A DNA stretch of 64,000 bases from Alienimonas californiensis (GCF_007743815.1 NZ_CP036265.1:1728323-1792322); one strand, 5' to 3'. Counted from the first letter of the stretch, positions 32,723 to 41,961 are shown. Notes: generated by a model not told the origin, from the sequence alone. Made by a program: numbers and translations.

Positions 32723-34132
32723 ATGCCGCCGGACGCCCCCTCCGCCGACCTGCTCGCCGCCGGGGCGACCGGCGATTCGGCCGCGGCGAACGCCCTGCAC
32801 GAGCGGCTCGCCGGCCGGGCGACCCGGCTGGCCCGCTCCCGTTTGCCGCGGCGCCTGGCGGGACGGGTTGATGCGGCGGACGTCACCCAATCCGCCTGGA
32901 ACAGCCTGTTTCTCGGCGCCCGGACCGGGCGGTTGACGCCCCGCGGCCCCGGCGACGCGTGGAGGTTGCTGGCGAAGATCGTCGTCCGCAAGGCCGGCCG
33001 ACTCGCCCGGCGGCACGGGGCCGCCAAGCGGGACGCCGGGCGGGAGCGAACCCCGGACGCCTTCGACCCGGCGGGCGCGGCCGGCACGGCGTCGGAGCGG
33101 CTCGCGGGGCGGGAGGAACTCAGCCGGGCGCTGGCGGAGCTGCCGGCGGCGGCGCGGCCCGCGGCCCGGCTGGTGGCGGAGGGGTGGGAGGCGAACGCCG
33201 CCGCGGCCGACGTCGGCCGCACGCCGCGCTCCGTCCGCCGGGACGTGGCGAAGCTGCGGGCCGTCGCCCGCGGCCGGTTCGAGACGTTCTCCCTCCCCCC
33301 CGCCGAGCGCTACAGCGATTATTTACTGACCGGCTTCCTCGGCGCCGGGGGGACCGGCAAGGTTTATCGGGCGACGTATCGGCCGACCGGGGAGCAGGTC
33401 GCGGTGAAGTATCTGCGAAAGGGACTCAGCGGCGACGTCGCCGCCGTGCGTCGGTTCCGCCGCGGCGCCGCGGCCGCCGCGGCCCTTGCCGACGGCGGGG
33501 AGCGCGGCGTCGTGGCGGTGCGGGGCGTGGGCCGCACGCCGGGCCGGGGCTGGTTCGCCGTGCTGGACCTCGTCGGCGGGCCGGACCTGCAAGCGTTGAT
33601 CGACGCCGGGCCGGTCGAGCCGGCGCTCGCCGCCGGTTGGGCCGCGGCGCTGGGGGAGACGCTGGCCCGGTGCCACGCCGCGGGGGTGATTCACGGCGAC
33701 GTGAAGCCGGCGAACGTGCTGCTGAGCGACGCGAACCCCGCTGTCGCCGAGCCGCTCCTGACGGACTTCGCCCCGCCGCCGATTGACGAGGCGCCCGCCG
33801 CGGCGTTCGGCAGTCCGGCGTACTGCGCTCCGGAGCAGGCCGATCCGCACCGCTGGGGGCCTGTCGGTCCGGCGGCGGATGTGTGGGGGCTGGGGGCGAC
33901 GCTGTTCGCCCTGCTGACCGGCCGCCCGCCGCGAGTCGGCGCCTCGGCCGCGGTCCTGGCCGGCCGGGCCGCCCGGGGGGAGCCGGTTCCGTCAGTTCTC
34001 CACGTCGACCCGCGGGTTCCGGGCGAACTGGCGGCGCTGTGCGCGGCGGCCCTCGCCGTGCGGGCGGTGGACCGGCCGACCGTCGCGGACTTCGCGGCGG
34101 CCCTGCGTCGGGCGGCGGCGTCTCCTTCCTGA
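32723..34132 (+). CDS. Fusion of ECF sigma factor-like domain and Ser/Thr protein kinase
   Basis: 469 residues. Residues about 20-100 read as sigma region 2 (V-D-A-A-D-V-T-Q-S-A-W-N-S-L-F at 49-63), and about 125-185 as region 4 (L-P-A-A-A-R-P-A-A-R-L-V-A-E-G, then G-R-T-P-R-S-V-R-R-D-V-A). From about 198 a protein kinase follows: G-loop G207-A-G-G-T-G-K-V, ATP lysine K229 in V-A-V-K, catalytic loop H324-G-D326-V-K-P-A-N331, metal site D348-F-A350 instead of DFG, A-P-E at 369-371 and D386-V-W-G. The HRD to HGD and DFG to DFA changes do not remove the catalytic Asp or metal Asp, so activity is possible. No membrane helix is seen. The design would couple a kinase directly to promoter choice. 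Confidence 0.87.
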   Translation: MPPDAPSADLLAAGATGDSAAANALHERLAGRATRLARSRLPRRLAGRVDAADVTQSAWNSLFLGARTGRLTPRGPGDAWRLLAKIVVRKAGRLARRHGAAKRDAGRERTPDAFDPAGAAGTASERLAGREELSRALAELPAAARPAARLVAEGWEANAAAADVGRTPRSVRRDVAKLRAVARGRFETFSLPPAERYSDYLLTGFLGAGGTGKVYRATYRPTGEQVAVKYLRKGLSGDVAAVRRFRRGAAAAAALADGGERGVVAVRGVGRTPGRGWFAVLDLVGGPDLQALIDAGPVEPALAAGWAAALGETLARCHAAGVIHGDVKPANVLLSDANPAVAEPLLTDFAPPPIDEAPAAAFGSPAYCAPEQADPHRWGPVGPAADVWGLGATLFALLTGRPPRVGASAAVLAGRAARGEPVPSVLHVDPRVPGELAALCAAALAVRAVDRPTVADFAAALRRAAASPS

Positions 34133-34170
34133 GTCGCAACCGCCCTGGGGTTCGATCGCCTCGGGGGCGG

Positions 34171-34926
34171 TCAGCTGTCCTCTTCGCGGGCTTCGGCGGA
34201 GAGGGCGGCGACGCATTCGGTCCACAGGTCCGCGACGGGCTTGCCGGCGACTTCCTCGAACAGGCTTTCCTTATATTCGCCCCGGCTGAGGGCGTCGTGG
34301 AGCTTGTCCACGGCGCCCGGCGTGCGCTCGTCCAGCCACTCCAGGAAGCGGGCGCTGACGCGGTAGCCGTCGTCGTAATTATTGCGGGAGCTGAGCCGCT
34401 CGGGCAGGCGCCAGCCGGGCTGGCGCTCCGGTCCGTAGACCTTGCGGGCGTAGTCGGCGATGCCCTCGACCAGCCAACCGGGTTTGTCGAAGCCGCGGCC
34501 GGCCCGGGGGTACTGCTGGACGGCGTGCGTCAGCTCGTGGGTCAGCAGGGCGATATCGTCCGGGTTGCTCCGCAGCCAGGCCGCGCTGACGGTGATCTCG
34601 TCGCCCGTGCAATACGCCGGCACGCGGAGCTGCTGTTTAAAAACGATCGTGACGTGCCGGGGCGCCGGCCGGTCCGGGCGTTCGAATCGCTCAATCAACG
34701 AGGGGTAACAGCGGAAGAACTCCGTCGTCAGTCGCCCCGCCGCGGGGGCGTCCTCCGGGCCGATTTCGCCCTCGACCGAGACCGACACGGGCTGGGGCGC
34801 CGGCTGTTCCTCCGGCACCGCGTCCTGGGCGTCGAGGCGGCCGACGAGCGCCGCCAGCAGCGCGACGGGCAGCATCGCGACGAAGAACGCGGCGGGGCGG
34901 ACGGGGAACCTCAGGGAGCCACGCAT
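34171..34926 (-). CDS. Secreted basic-secretory-protein-type zinc metallopeptidase
   Basis: 251 residues from ATG 34926. A signal peptide covers about residues 1-34 (A-A-F-F-V-A-M-L-P-V-A-L-L-A-A-L-V-G). The domain carries H130-E-L-T-H134, followed by W-L-V-E-G-I-A-D-Y-A-R near residue 151, the third-ligand region of the BSP/peptidase family M-like clan. Y-D-D-G-Y-R-V-S-A-R-F-L-E-W at about 185 is also characteristic. It probably cleaves protein or peptide outside the cytoplasm. The frame continues 20 residues upstream, but this start matches a signal peptide. Confidence 0.88.
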   Translation of the reverse strand: MRGSLRFPVRPAAFFVAMLPVALLAALVGRLDAQDAVPEEQPAPQPVSVSVEGEIGPEDAPAAGRLTTEFFRCYPSLIERFERPDRPAPRHVTIVFKQQLRVPAYCTGDEITVSAAWLRSNPDDIALLTHELTHAVQQYPRAGRGFDKPGWLVEGIADYARKVYGPERQPGWRLPERLSSRNNYDDGYRVSARFLEWLDERTPGAVDKLHDALSRGEYKESLFEEVAGKPVADLWTECVAALSAEAREEDS

Positions 34927-35075
34927 GAATCGTCGCACAGGAGCGGGGGAAGGAGCGGGCGAGCAGGTCGGTTCACGTCGGGGCATCGTACCGACGGCCG
35001 CCGCCCCGGCGACAACGCCCGCGGCGGGGGTCGCTAAAGTGGGTTCGCCCCGCCCCCGCTTTGCCCAAGTAGCTC

Positions 35076-35396
35076 ATGCCCGACTGGCTCGCCGACGTCG
35101 ACTGGGACGAGCCGCACAACCTTTATAACGCCTTCGAGGCCGTGTTCTGGACTGTCGTGGCGGTCTCGCTGGGCTGTCGGCCGACGCCGCGGCGGGCGAG
35201 CGGATTCCGTTGGGCGCTGGTCGCCGTGCTGCTGGCGTTCGCGGCCTCGGACGTGTGGGAATTGAAGACCGGGGCCTGGTGGCGGCCGTGGCCGCTGTGC
35301 GTGTTGAAGTTCGCCTGCGGCGGGGGCGGGTCGCTGCTCGCGCTGCTCTGGTGGAAGGCGGAGACCCGCGGGGAGGCGGCGGCGGACGCGTCGTGA
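35076..35396 (+). CDS. Small membrane protein
   Basis: 106 residues with three hydrophobic segments at about residues 20-36, 45-62 and 74-94, and an acidic N-terminus (P-D-W-L-A-D-V-D-W-D-E-P). No recognised domain. The family B palindrome at 35393 overlaps its stop codon, so the repeat's GTGAGC supplies the TGA. It is divergent from the metallopeptidase with about 150 bp between and convergent with the large cytochrome gene. Confidence 0.8.
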   Translation: MPDWLADVDWDEPHNLYNAFEAVFWTVVAVSLGCRPTPRRASGFRWALVAVLLAFAASDVWELKTGAWWRPWPLCVLKFACGGGGSLLALLWWKAETRGEAAADAS

Positions 35397-35454
35397 GCCC
35401 GAAGCGCAAGCGAGGGTCGGGACCGTCCCCGCCTCGCTTGCGCTCCGGGCTCAC
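35393..35454. repeat. Family B palindrome overlapping a stop codon
   Basis: Left arm GTGAGCCCGAAGCGCAAGCG AGGG (35393-35416), right arm CCTCGCTTGCGCTCCGGGCT CAC (35432-35454), loop about 15 nt. Arms match at all but one position. The TGA at 35394-35396 ends the upstream gene. Confidence 0.9.
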
Positions 35455-35471
35455 ATTCAATACCGGCCTCG

Positions 35472-38400
35472 TCAGAGGCCCCGCAGGTAGGCGTCGAGGT
35501 CGGCCCAGTCCTGGTCGGTGGCGTCGTCCATCACGGCGCCGGGCATCAGGGAGTTCGTCCCCGTGCTGCGTTCCAGGATGTCGCCGGCCTCCACCCGCCA
35601 GGTGCGGCCCTGGCCGTCGCGGAGGGTGACGCCGTCCACGCTCTGATAGACCGGCAAACCCTCCAGCACGCGGCCGTCGGCGGTGACGATCAATTCGGTG
35701 CGATAGCGGCTGGGCACGTCGCGGGAGGGGTCGAGGATCGCCGTCCAGCGGTCCTTGCGGCCGTAGCGGGCGCCGGCGCCGGCGAGGTCCGGGCCGACCG
35801 CCCCCCGACCGCCGTGGCAGGTCGCGCAGCCGCGGGCCTTGAACACCTCGGAGCCGCGGGCGGCGTCGCCGGAGTCCCAATCAATCGTTTCCAGCCGGGC
35901 CAGCGATTCGGCCGCCCCGCCGGAAGTGTTCAAATTGGGGAAGCGGGCGGCGACGTACTCCGTCCAGCCGGAGGCGGCGGCGGGGCTGGTGGGGTCGGCG
36001 GCGGCGAAGCCGGCCGTCTCGCCGGTGTTGCGGCGGAGCAGCGTCACCGTGCGGGCCTTCAATTCGCGGCCGCGGTCGTCGTCCGGCAGGCGGCGGAGCA
36101 GCGCCGTCAGGGCGGCCGTCTCGGCGGCGTGCTCCTCGACCGCCAGCCGCCCGGCGTTGGCCAGACCGCCGGAGGAGGGCAGCTTTTCCAAGGCCCCCAG
36201 CGCCGCGGCGACGACGGAGAGGTCGCCGTTGTCCAGGCTCTCCACGAACCGCGGGCGGTCGACCGGCTCCGGGCCGCCGGGACGATTGGCGAGGCTCATC
36301 ACCACGGCACCGCGGACGGAGCGGTCCTCGAACAGGGGGCGAATCCGCTCCGCCCCGCCGGGGCCCTCGCCCAGCAGGAACACCACGTCGCCGCTCCAGT
36401 CGTAGTCCGGTTCGCGGGCCGCGGCGGCGAAGCGGGCGCGGGCCTGCGGGACGAGGGTCGCCGGCACGTGGGCCAGCAGCGCTACATGGGCCGGCCGGCC
36501 GAGGTCCGGCCGCTCGACCACAGCGGCGGCCAGCCGGGGGTCTTTCTCGAACAGTTCGTCGTACAGCTCGGTCAGGCGGGGTTCCCAGTTCGTGTCGGTG
36601 TTCAGGCCGCGTTCGGCGACTTTCTCGTCCAAGCGGACGAGGGCGGCGGCGATCGCTTCGGTCTGCGGCAGGGAGCGTTCGACCGGCAGCCGGGCCGCGG
36701 CGAAGAGGTGGTGCAGGTCCTCGGTCGGGTCGCTGCCCAGCGTCAGCCGGCCGGTCAATTCGCCGAGGATCACCGGGTTATAGGGAGCGATCATCGCGGC
36801 GACGCGGACTAATTCATGATCGACCGCCGCCTCCTCCCGCCCCTGCCGACGCCGGGCCAGCAGGGCGCTGAGGCGGGGCACGACGAGGTTGAGTTCCCGC
36901 TCGTGCGGGGCGAGGTCGAAGCCGGCCGTGTAGCCCTCGTACGCGGAGCCGTCGCCCTGCTGGGCATAATTATAGTTCGGGCCGTAATCGCCGAGGGCGA
37001 CTTGCACGAGCCGGACGGCGTCGCGGCGGACGTCCGGGGCGGCGTCCCCTTCGAGCGCGTTCAGGCCCAGCCGGATCGCGGCGTCGTCGAAGCGGGGATA
37101 GGCGGCGAGGTAGCCCAGGGCGAAGGCGACGCGGGCGGCGTCCCCCCGGCCCTGGGCGGCCCGGGCCAGCGGGGCGAGGTCGGCGGCGGCCAGCCGGGCG
37201 ACGACCCGCTGGGCGGCGCTGCGGACCAGCCGGTCCGGGTGGCCGAGGTTCGCCGCGAGGGCGTCGAGCGTGGTGGCGACGGCGGCCTTGCCGGAGTCCG
37301 TCATCCCGGCGAACGCCTCCAGGGCGGCCCGGCGGACGCGGGGGGAGTCGTCGGCGAGGAACGGCGCCAGCGCCGCGGCGTCCGGGGCGTCGGGCTCCCG
37401 CACGCCGTGCGACCAGCAGGCCCGCGCCCGCACCGCGGGGTCGGGGTCGGCAGCGAAGAACGACAGCACGTTCGCCGGCAGGCCGTCGTATTTCTCGGTC
37501 AGAATCTCGATCGCCCGCACCCGCTGGGCGGCCGGCCGAGCCTGATCCAGTGCCGCCGCCCGCAGCGGCCCCGGGCCCAGTTCCCGCACCAACGGCTCCC
37601 ACTTCGCCCGGCTCCAGGAGGCGAGCGGCTGCGGAGCGGTGAGGACCTGCATGAGCGCCCCCGGTTGCGGCTCCCCCGGTTCGCCGTCGCCGTTAGGCGG
37701 CGCGCCTGCGAGAGGGTGCGCGCCGCCTAGCGGCGACGGCGAAGCAGGGGAAGCGAGAGGGTTTTTCGTGCCGTCATACATCAGGCGATACACCCCGCCG
37801 CGGGTGCCGCGGCCGCCGACGGAGACGAACAGGTCGCCCGCCGGGCCGATGCTCATCGAGGTGGGGGCGAAGCCGGCCAGGCCGCTGCTGGTCATCAGGC
37901 TGACGGGCTCCGTGTCGTAGCCGGCGCCCTGTTCTCCAAGCGGGAGGGCGAGGACGCGGCCGAAGGTCCAGTCGGCGACGATCACCGAATCACGCAGTTC
38001 CTCCGGGAAGGCCGTGTGCCGGTAGCAGACGACGGCGGTGGGGGAGCCGCGGCCCAGTTCGCAGACGACCGGCGGCATACTGGGGGCGTCGAAGGGGCGT
38101 TTGACGCTGCGGCTGAGCCAGCCGGCGTGCGAGCCGGGGACCAGCGCCAGTACGCGGGTCGGGCGGTACCAGGGCAGGGTGACTTCGCGTTCGCCGTCGC
38201 TGTCGTAGGTGAAGACGTCGCCGCTGGCCCCGAAGGCGAAGTCGTAGGCGTTCCGCATGCCGTGGGCGACGATCTCCCCGCCGGTCAGGTCCGGGGCGAG
38301 CCGCATCAGCACGCCGCCCCGCGGGGCCAGCGGGCCGGTCTTGGGGACCGGCGAGGTGGTGCGGGTGACGTAGTCGGAGCCGATCTCCGCGTAGTTGCCG

Positions 38401-39341
38401 GCGATGAGGTACCACCAGCCGTCCGGCCCGCGGACGACAGCGTGGACGTCGTGTTCGGAGCCGGTGGGGAATTTCAGGAACCGCTGCGGCTGGGCCGGGC
38501 GGCCCTCGGCGTCGACCTTGCCGAGGCCGTCCCACACGCCGTCGCCGTCGGAGTCGCGGTAGCGGAGCAGCCCGCCGTCGCCGACGGCCATCAGGTCGTT
38601 CCCGTAGAAGTACAGCCCCTGCGCGGCGTCCTTTGGGCCGTCGGCGAACAACTGGGCCTCGTCGGCGACGCCGTCGCCGTCGGTATCGAGCAGGCGTTTG
38701 ACGAAGCCCGGCCCGGCGACGACCACGTTCCCGGCGGCGTCGTGCGTCAGACAGGTGATGTCCGTGGCGAGGTCGTCCCCGGCGAAGGCCACCGCCCGGA
38801 ACCCCGGCGGCGTGAGCAGATCCTCCGTCGCCGCCGGCCGCTCCTCGACGACTTCCGGGGCGATCTCGGCGGGGGCCGGCTCGGTCTCGGTCGGCTCCGG
38901 TTCCATCGCCGGGGCCGTCTCCGGTTCCATTGCCGGCTGCGGTTGCGGGGCCGCGTCCGCCATCGCCGCTGGCGTTTCACCGGGGGCCGGGGCCGCCTCG
39001 GCGGGGGCGTCTTCGGCGGGGTCCTCCGCGAGCATGGGAACCGTCGGCGCCGCGGCCGGGGGCGGCATCGGGGCGTCCGCGGGTTCGTTGACCGGGGCGT
39101 CGGCCGGGGCAGGCTCCGCGAGGACGGGCGGCGTCGCGGCGGGGCGAACCGCGGGCCGGGGGGCGATCAGCGGGGTGCGGGCCGGTTCGTCCGGGGCCGC
39201 GGCGTCCGGAGCCGCCAAGTCCTGGGCCGCCGCGTCCTGGGCCCGGGCGGCCGGTTCCTCGGTCCCCAGCCCCGTGAAACAGAGGGCGAACCCGGCGAGG
39301 GCCAGGATAGGGATGCGGATCAGCCCGGGTCCGAACGCCAT
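35472..39341 (-). CDS. PVC-type dehydrogenase / HEAT-repeat / cytochrome c protein
   Basis: 1289 residues from ATG 39341. Order: signal peptide (about 1-34), a Pro/Ala/Glu-rich disordered stretch (about 35-165), a glucose/sorbosone-dehydrogenase-like propeller (about 170-530; P-P-G-F-R-A-V-A-F-A-G-D-D-L-A), HEAT-type helical repeats (about 580-1100), and a C-terminal cytochrome c with C1172-A-T-C-H. Planctomycetes encode many such proteins, thought to oxidise sugars or similar substrates in the periplasm and pass electrons to haem. A family C palindrome interrupts it in frame at 37672-37751, adding about 27 residues (S-P-S-P-L-G-G-A-H and onward) between the propeller and the HEAT part. Start chosen at the signal peptide; the open frame continues to 39524. 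Confidence 0.92.
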   Translation of the reverse strand: MAFGPGLIRIPILALAGFALCFTGLGTEEPAARAQDAAAQDLAAPDAAAPDEPARTPLIAPRPAVRPAATPPVLAEPAPADAPVNEPADAPMPPPAAAPTVPMLAEDPAEDAPAEAAPAPGETPAAMADAAPQPQPAMEPETAPAMEPEPTETEPAPAEIAPEVVEERPAATEDLLTPPGFRAVAFAGDDLATDITCLTHDAAGNVVVAGPGFVKRLLDTDGDGVADEAQLFADGPKDAAQGLYFYGNDLMAVGDGGLLRYRDSDGDGVWDGLGKVDAEGRPAQPQRFLKFPTGSEHDVHAVVRGPDGWWYLIAGNYAEIGSDYVTRTTSPVPKTGPLAPRGGVLMRLAPDLTGGEIVAHGMRNAYDFAFGASGDVFTYDSDGEREVTLPWYRPTRVLALVPGSHAGWLSRSVKRPFDAPSMPPVVCELGRGSPTAVVCYRHTAFPEELRDSVIVADWTFGRVLALPLGEQGAGYDTEPVSLMTSSGLAGFAPTSMSIGPAGDLFVSVGGRGTRGGVYRLMYDGTKNPLASPASPSPLGGAHPLAGAPPNGDGEPGEPQPGALMQVLTAPQPLASWSRAKWEPLVRELGPGPLRAAALDQARPAAQRVRAIEILTEKYDGLPANVLSFFAADPDPAVRARACWSHGVREPDAPDAAALAPFLADDSPRVRRAALEAFAGMTDSGKAAVATTLDALAANLGHPDRLVRSAAQRVVARLAAADLAPLARAAQGRGDAARVAFALGYLAAYPRFDDAAIRLGLNALEGDAAPDVRRDAVRLVQVALGDYGPNYNYAQQGDGSAYEGYTAGFDLAPHERELNLVVPRLSALLARRRQGREEAAVDHELVRVAAMIAPYNPVILGELTGRLTLGSDPTEDLHHLFAAARLPVERSLPQTEAIAAALVRLDEKVAERGLNTDTNWEPRLTELYDELFEKDPRLAAAVVERPDLGRPAHVALLAHVPATLVPQARARFAAAAREPDYDWSGDVVFLLGEGPGGAERIRPLFEDRSVRGAVVMSLANRPGGPEPVDRPRFVESLDNGDLSVVAAALGALEKLPSSGGLANAGRLAVEEHAAETAALTALLRRLPDDDRGRELKARTVTLLRRNTGETAGFAAADPTSPAAASGWTEYVAARFPNLNTSGGAAESLARLETIDWDSGDAARGSEVFKARGCATCHGGRGAVGPDLAGAGARYGRKDRWTAILDPSRDVPSRYRTELIVTADGRVLEGLPVYQSVDGVTLRDGQGRTWRVEAGDILERSTGTNSLMPGAVMDDATDQDWADLDAYLRGL
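37672..37751. repeat. Family C palindrome inside the cytochrome gene
   Basis: Left arm GGTTCGCCGTCGCCGTTAGG CGGCGCGC (37678-37705), right arm GCGCGCCGCCTAGCGGCGAC GGCGAAGC (37718-37745), with flanking CCCC/GGGG. It is translated on the minus strand as S-P-S-P-L-G-G-A-H-P-L-A-G-A-P-P-N-G-D-G-E-P without a stop. Intergenic copies are at 56007 and, as halves, at 12985 and 61070. Confidence 0.92.
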
Positions 39342-39582
39342 GGCCGCCTGCTCTGGATGAAGGGGAAGTACGGGAGAGCGGTCGATCGTAGGTCCCCCGG
39401 CGGCACGGCGACAACGGGAAGGCGAAGGGGCCGCGTCGGTCCCGTTCGGCGCCGACTGGGGCGACCGGGGGGGCGCCCGCGGGCCGGTTCCGGGGCGAAC
39501 GCCGCGGGGGAGGAAGGTTCGCATTGCGACGGTCGCAGCGATTCCGCACTATCCGCCGCCCGGAATCCCACCTCTGCGCCCA

Positions 39583-41403
39583 ATGCCGACGCCCCGCCCC
39601 GTTCCCGATCGCCGCACCGGCGCCGCGGGGGTTCTGTCCCGGGCGCTGTTCGAGCGCCGGTCTCGGGGACCGTGGCCGCGGTCCGCGTGGCTGGTGGGCG
39701 CCGTGCTGCTGGCCGGCGGCTGGCTCTCCGCAAACGGCCCCGCCGACGCTGCCCCCGCCCCCCTCGCCGCCGCCGCCTTCCAAGAGGACGGGCTGCAAGA
39801 GGACGGGCAGGACAAACCCGTCGAGGAGGCGCCCGTCGCCGCGACCGACGAGGCGGACCACGCCGCCGGCGAGCACGCCGGCGAGGACCACGCCGACGGC
39901 GAGCACGCCGGGGACGCGGATCACGGCGGGTCCGGGGAGAAGCACGCGGAGCACTCCGCGCACGGCAGCATCGTGGCCCCGCTGCTGGCGGCGATCGTGG
40001 TGATCCTGTTCGGGGCGAAGATCAGCGGCGACTTCTTCGAGCGGCTGGGCATCCCCAGCGTCGTGGGCGAGCTGGCGCTGGGCATCCTGCTGGGCAACCT
40101 CGTGCTGATCTCCGACCTGATCTTCGGGACGGAACTGCACTGGCTGGACTTCCTCCAGCCGCCGGAAGCGGACGAGTTCAGCAGCTCGCTGGCCAGCGAC
40201 GTCGGCGCCTCGCTGGCCCTGCTGGCGGAGATCGGCGTGATCCTGTTGCTGTTCGAAGTCGGCCTGGAATGCACCGTGCGGGAGATGTTGCGGGTCGGCT
40301 GGACGAGCCTGTTCGTGGCGATCGCCGGCGTGGTCGCCCCGATCCTGCTGGGGTTCGTGATCTCCAAGGCGTTCTTCTTCCCCGAGCCCGGCGAATGGCA
40401 GCAGCCGGCGTTCATCGGCGCGACGCTCTGCGCCACCAGCGTGGGCATCACCGCCCGCGTGCTGCGGGACATGAACCGCCACCGGGATAAGGAAAGCCAG
40501 ATCATCCTCGGCGCCGCCGTCATCGACGACGTGCTGGGCCTGATCGTGCTGGCCGTGGTCCAGGGGGCCATCGCCGCCAGCCTGGCCCGCAAGCTGCCCG
40601 GGGCGGAGTTGCTGGATGGCGGCGACGACCCGTTCTGGTACGACGTGGCCTCGATCGTCGGGCTGGCGGCGGCGTTTTTGGGCGGGGCGTTGCTGCTGGG
40701 GGCGTTCCAGTTCCCGCGGTTCCTGTTCAAGATGGCCAGCAAGCTCCGCGGTCGCGGGCTGCTGGTCGTCACCGCCCTGCTGATCTGCTTCGGGTTCAGC
40801 TATCTGGCGGACTCGATCGGGCTGGCGACGATCGTCGGGGCCTTCGCCGCCGGTCTGATTCTCGAACAGGCCCAATATAAAGAGCTGGGCGAACGGGAGG
40901 ACGTGCACGAATTAGAGGACGCGATCCGCCCGCTGACGGCCCTGTTCGTGCCGATCTTCTTCGTGCTGATGGGGATGCGGGTGGACGTGGAGGAGTTCGC
41001 CGGCGGCCGCTTCTGGGTGATGGCGCTGACGCTCACCGGGCTGGCGATCCTCGGCAAGATGGTCTGCTCCTTCGCCGCCGTGGAGAAGGGCGTGAACAAG
41101 GTCGCCGTGGGCATCGGCATGGTGCCCCGCGGCGAGGTCGGCCTGATCTTCGCGGCGGTCGGCTCCACGCTGGAGCGTTGGGACGACGACCTGGGCATGG
41201 CGGTCTCCGTCGTGGACGACACGACCTTCAGCGCGATCGTGTTCATGGTCATCGTGACCACCGTGATCACCCCGCCGCTGCTCAAATGGTCGATGGCCCA
41301 AGGCGGCGCCGGCCCCGGCGAGCATCCGCCCGACGACCGCGACATCCCCGTGCCGCCCCCGGACGTCACCCATTCGCCCGATCGGGACCCGCACGACGTC
41401 TGA
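39583..41403 (+). CDS. CPA2-type cation:proton antiporter (Kef/NhaS-like) with His-rich exported segment
   Basis: 606 residues. After a hydrophobic segment at about 36-50 comes an acidic stretch with eight His at residues 93, 98, 103, 108, 114, 121, 124 and 127 (E-H-A-G-E-D-H pattern). Then 12-13 membrane helices typical of the sodium/hydrogen exchanger family follow (G-D-F-F-E-R-L-G-I-P-S-V-V-G-E-L-A-L-G-I-L-L-G, F-E-V-G-L-E, S-V-G-I-T-A-R-V-L, I-D-D-V-L-G). There is no C-terminal TrkA-N domain. It exchanges a cation (Na+ or K+) for H+. The His-rich segment may bind metal or sense pH outside. trkA is at 52245. Confidence 0.9.
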   Translation: MPTPRPVPDRRTGAAGVLSRALFERRSRGPWPRSAWLVGAVLLAGGWLSANGPADAAPAPLAAAAFQEDGLQEDGQDKPVEEAPVAATDEADHAAGEHAGEDHADGEHAGDADHGGSGEKHAEHSAHGSIVAPLLAAIVVILFGAKISGDFFERLGIPSVVGELALGILLGNLVLISDLIFGTELHWLDFLQPPEADEFSSSLASDVGASLALLAEIGVILLLFEVGLECTVREMLRVGWTSLFVAIAGVVAPILLGFVISKAFFFPEPGEWQQPAFIGATLCATSVGITARVLRDMNRHRDKESQIILGAAVIDDVLGLIVLAVVQGAIAASLARKLPGAELLDGGDDPFWYDVASIVGLAAAFLGGALLLGAFQFPRFLFKMASKLRGRGLLVVTALLICFGFSYLADSIGLATIVGAFAAGLILEQAQYKELGEREDVHELEDAIRPLTALFVPIFFVLMGMRVDVEEFAGGRFWVMALTLTGLAILGKMVCSFAAVEKGVNKVAVGIGMVPRGEVGLIFAAVGSTLERWDDDLGMAVSVVDDTTFSAIVFMVIVTTVITPPLLKWSMAQGGAGPGEHPPDDRDIPVPPPDVTHSPDRDPHDV

Positions 41404-41409
41404 CGGCGG

Positions 41410-41961
41410 TCAGGCGGTGCGCCGGTGCAGCGCCGATTCGCCCGGCACGCCGGCCAGTTGGAAGGTGCGGACGAACGGCAGGCCGCACTTCTCCAGCACC
41501 CGGCCGCTGCCGACGTTCGCCGCCTGCCGGATCGCCGCGACCGGGCCGCGGCCGGCGCTGACGGCTTGGGCCGCCTCCGTGGCGAAACCCCGGCCCCAAT
41601 GGGCTCGGGCGAAGCGGTAGCCCAGTTCCGGCATGGCCGGGTCGAGGTTCAGTTCCGCGGCGCGCTCGAACCAACTCGCCTCCCCGACGGGACGGAACAG
41701 GACCCACCCGGCGAACGGACCGGGCGCCCCGCGGTCGTCCTTCGGATGCACCCGCCAGAACCCGAGCGCCGGATCGTCGGCGTGGGCCAGGAACCGCGGC
41801 AGCATCTCCGCTTCATACCGCTCCGGCGGGGGCGGCTGGAACGGGCCGACGAAGACGTACTTCACCACCTCCGGGTCGGCGTCCAGGGCGATCAGCCGCG
41901 GCGCGTCGTCCGGTTCGAACGGCAACAGATGCAGGCGGGCGGTCTCCAACGGCGCCGGCAC
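41410..41961 (-). CDS. GNAT family N-acetyltransferase (RimJ/RimL-like)
   Basis: 183 residues. It begins E-T-A-R-L-H-L-L-P-F as in ribosomal-protein-acetyltransferase-like enzymes. The acetyl-CoA site region reads G-Y-R-F-A-R-A-H-W-G-R-G-F-A-T-E-A-A near residues 125-142, with N-V-G-S-G-R-V-L-E-K-C-G-L near 158-170 in place of the usual N-x-x-S-x-x-[VL]-[ML]-E-K-x-G. It acetylates an amino group of an unknown small molecule or protein N-terminus. Its stop is 6 bp from the stop of the convergent antiporter. Confidence 0.9.
   Translation of the reverse strand: MPAPLETARLHLLPFEPDDAPRLIALDADPEVVKYVFVGPFQPPPPERYEAEMLPRFLAHADDPALGFWRVHPKDDRGAPGPFAGWVLFRPVGEASWFERAAELNLDPAMPELGYRFARAHWGRGFATEAAQAVSAGRGPVAAIRQAANVGSGRVLEKCGLPFVRTFQLAGVPGESALHRRTA

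Noticed and set aside
38016..40490. 824-residue plus-strand frame
   Set aside because: It overlaps the cytochrome gene antisense and the antiporter in another frame, and shows no recognisable domain.
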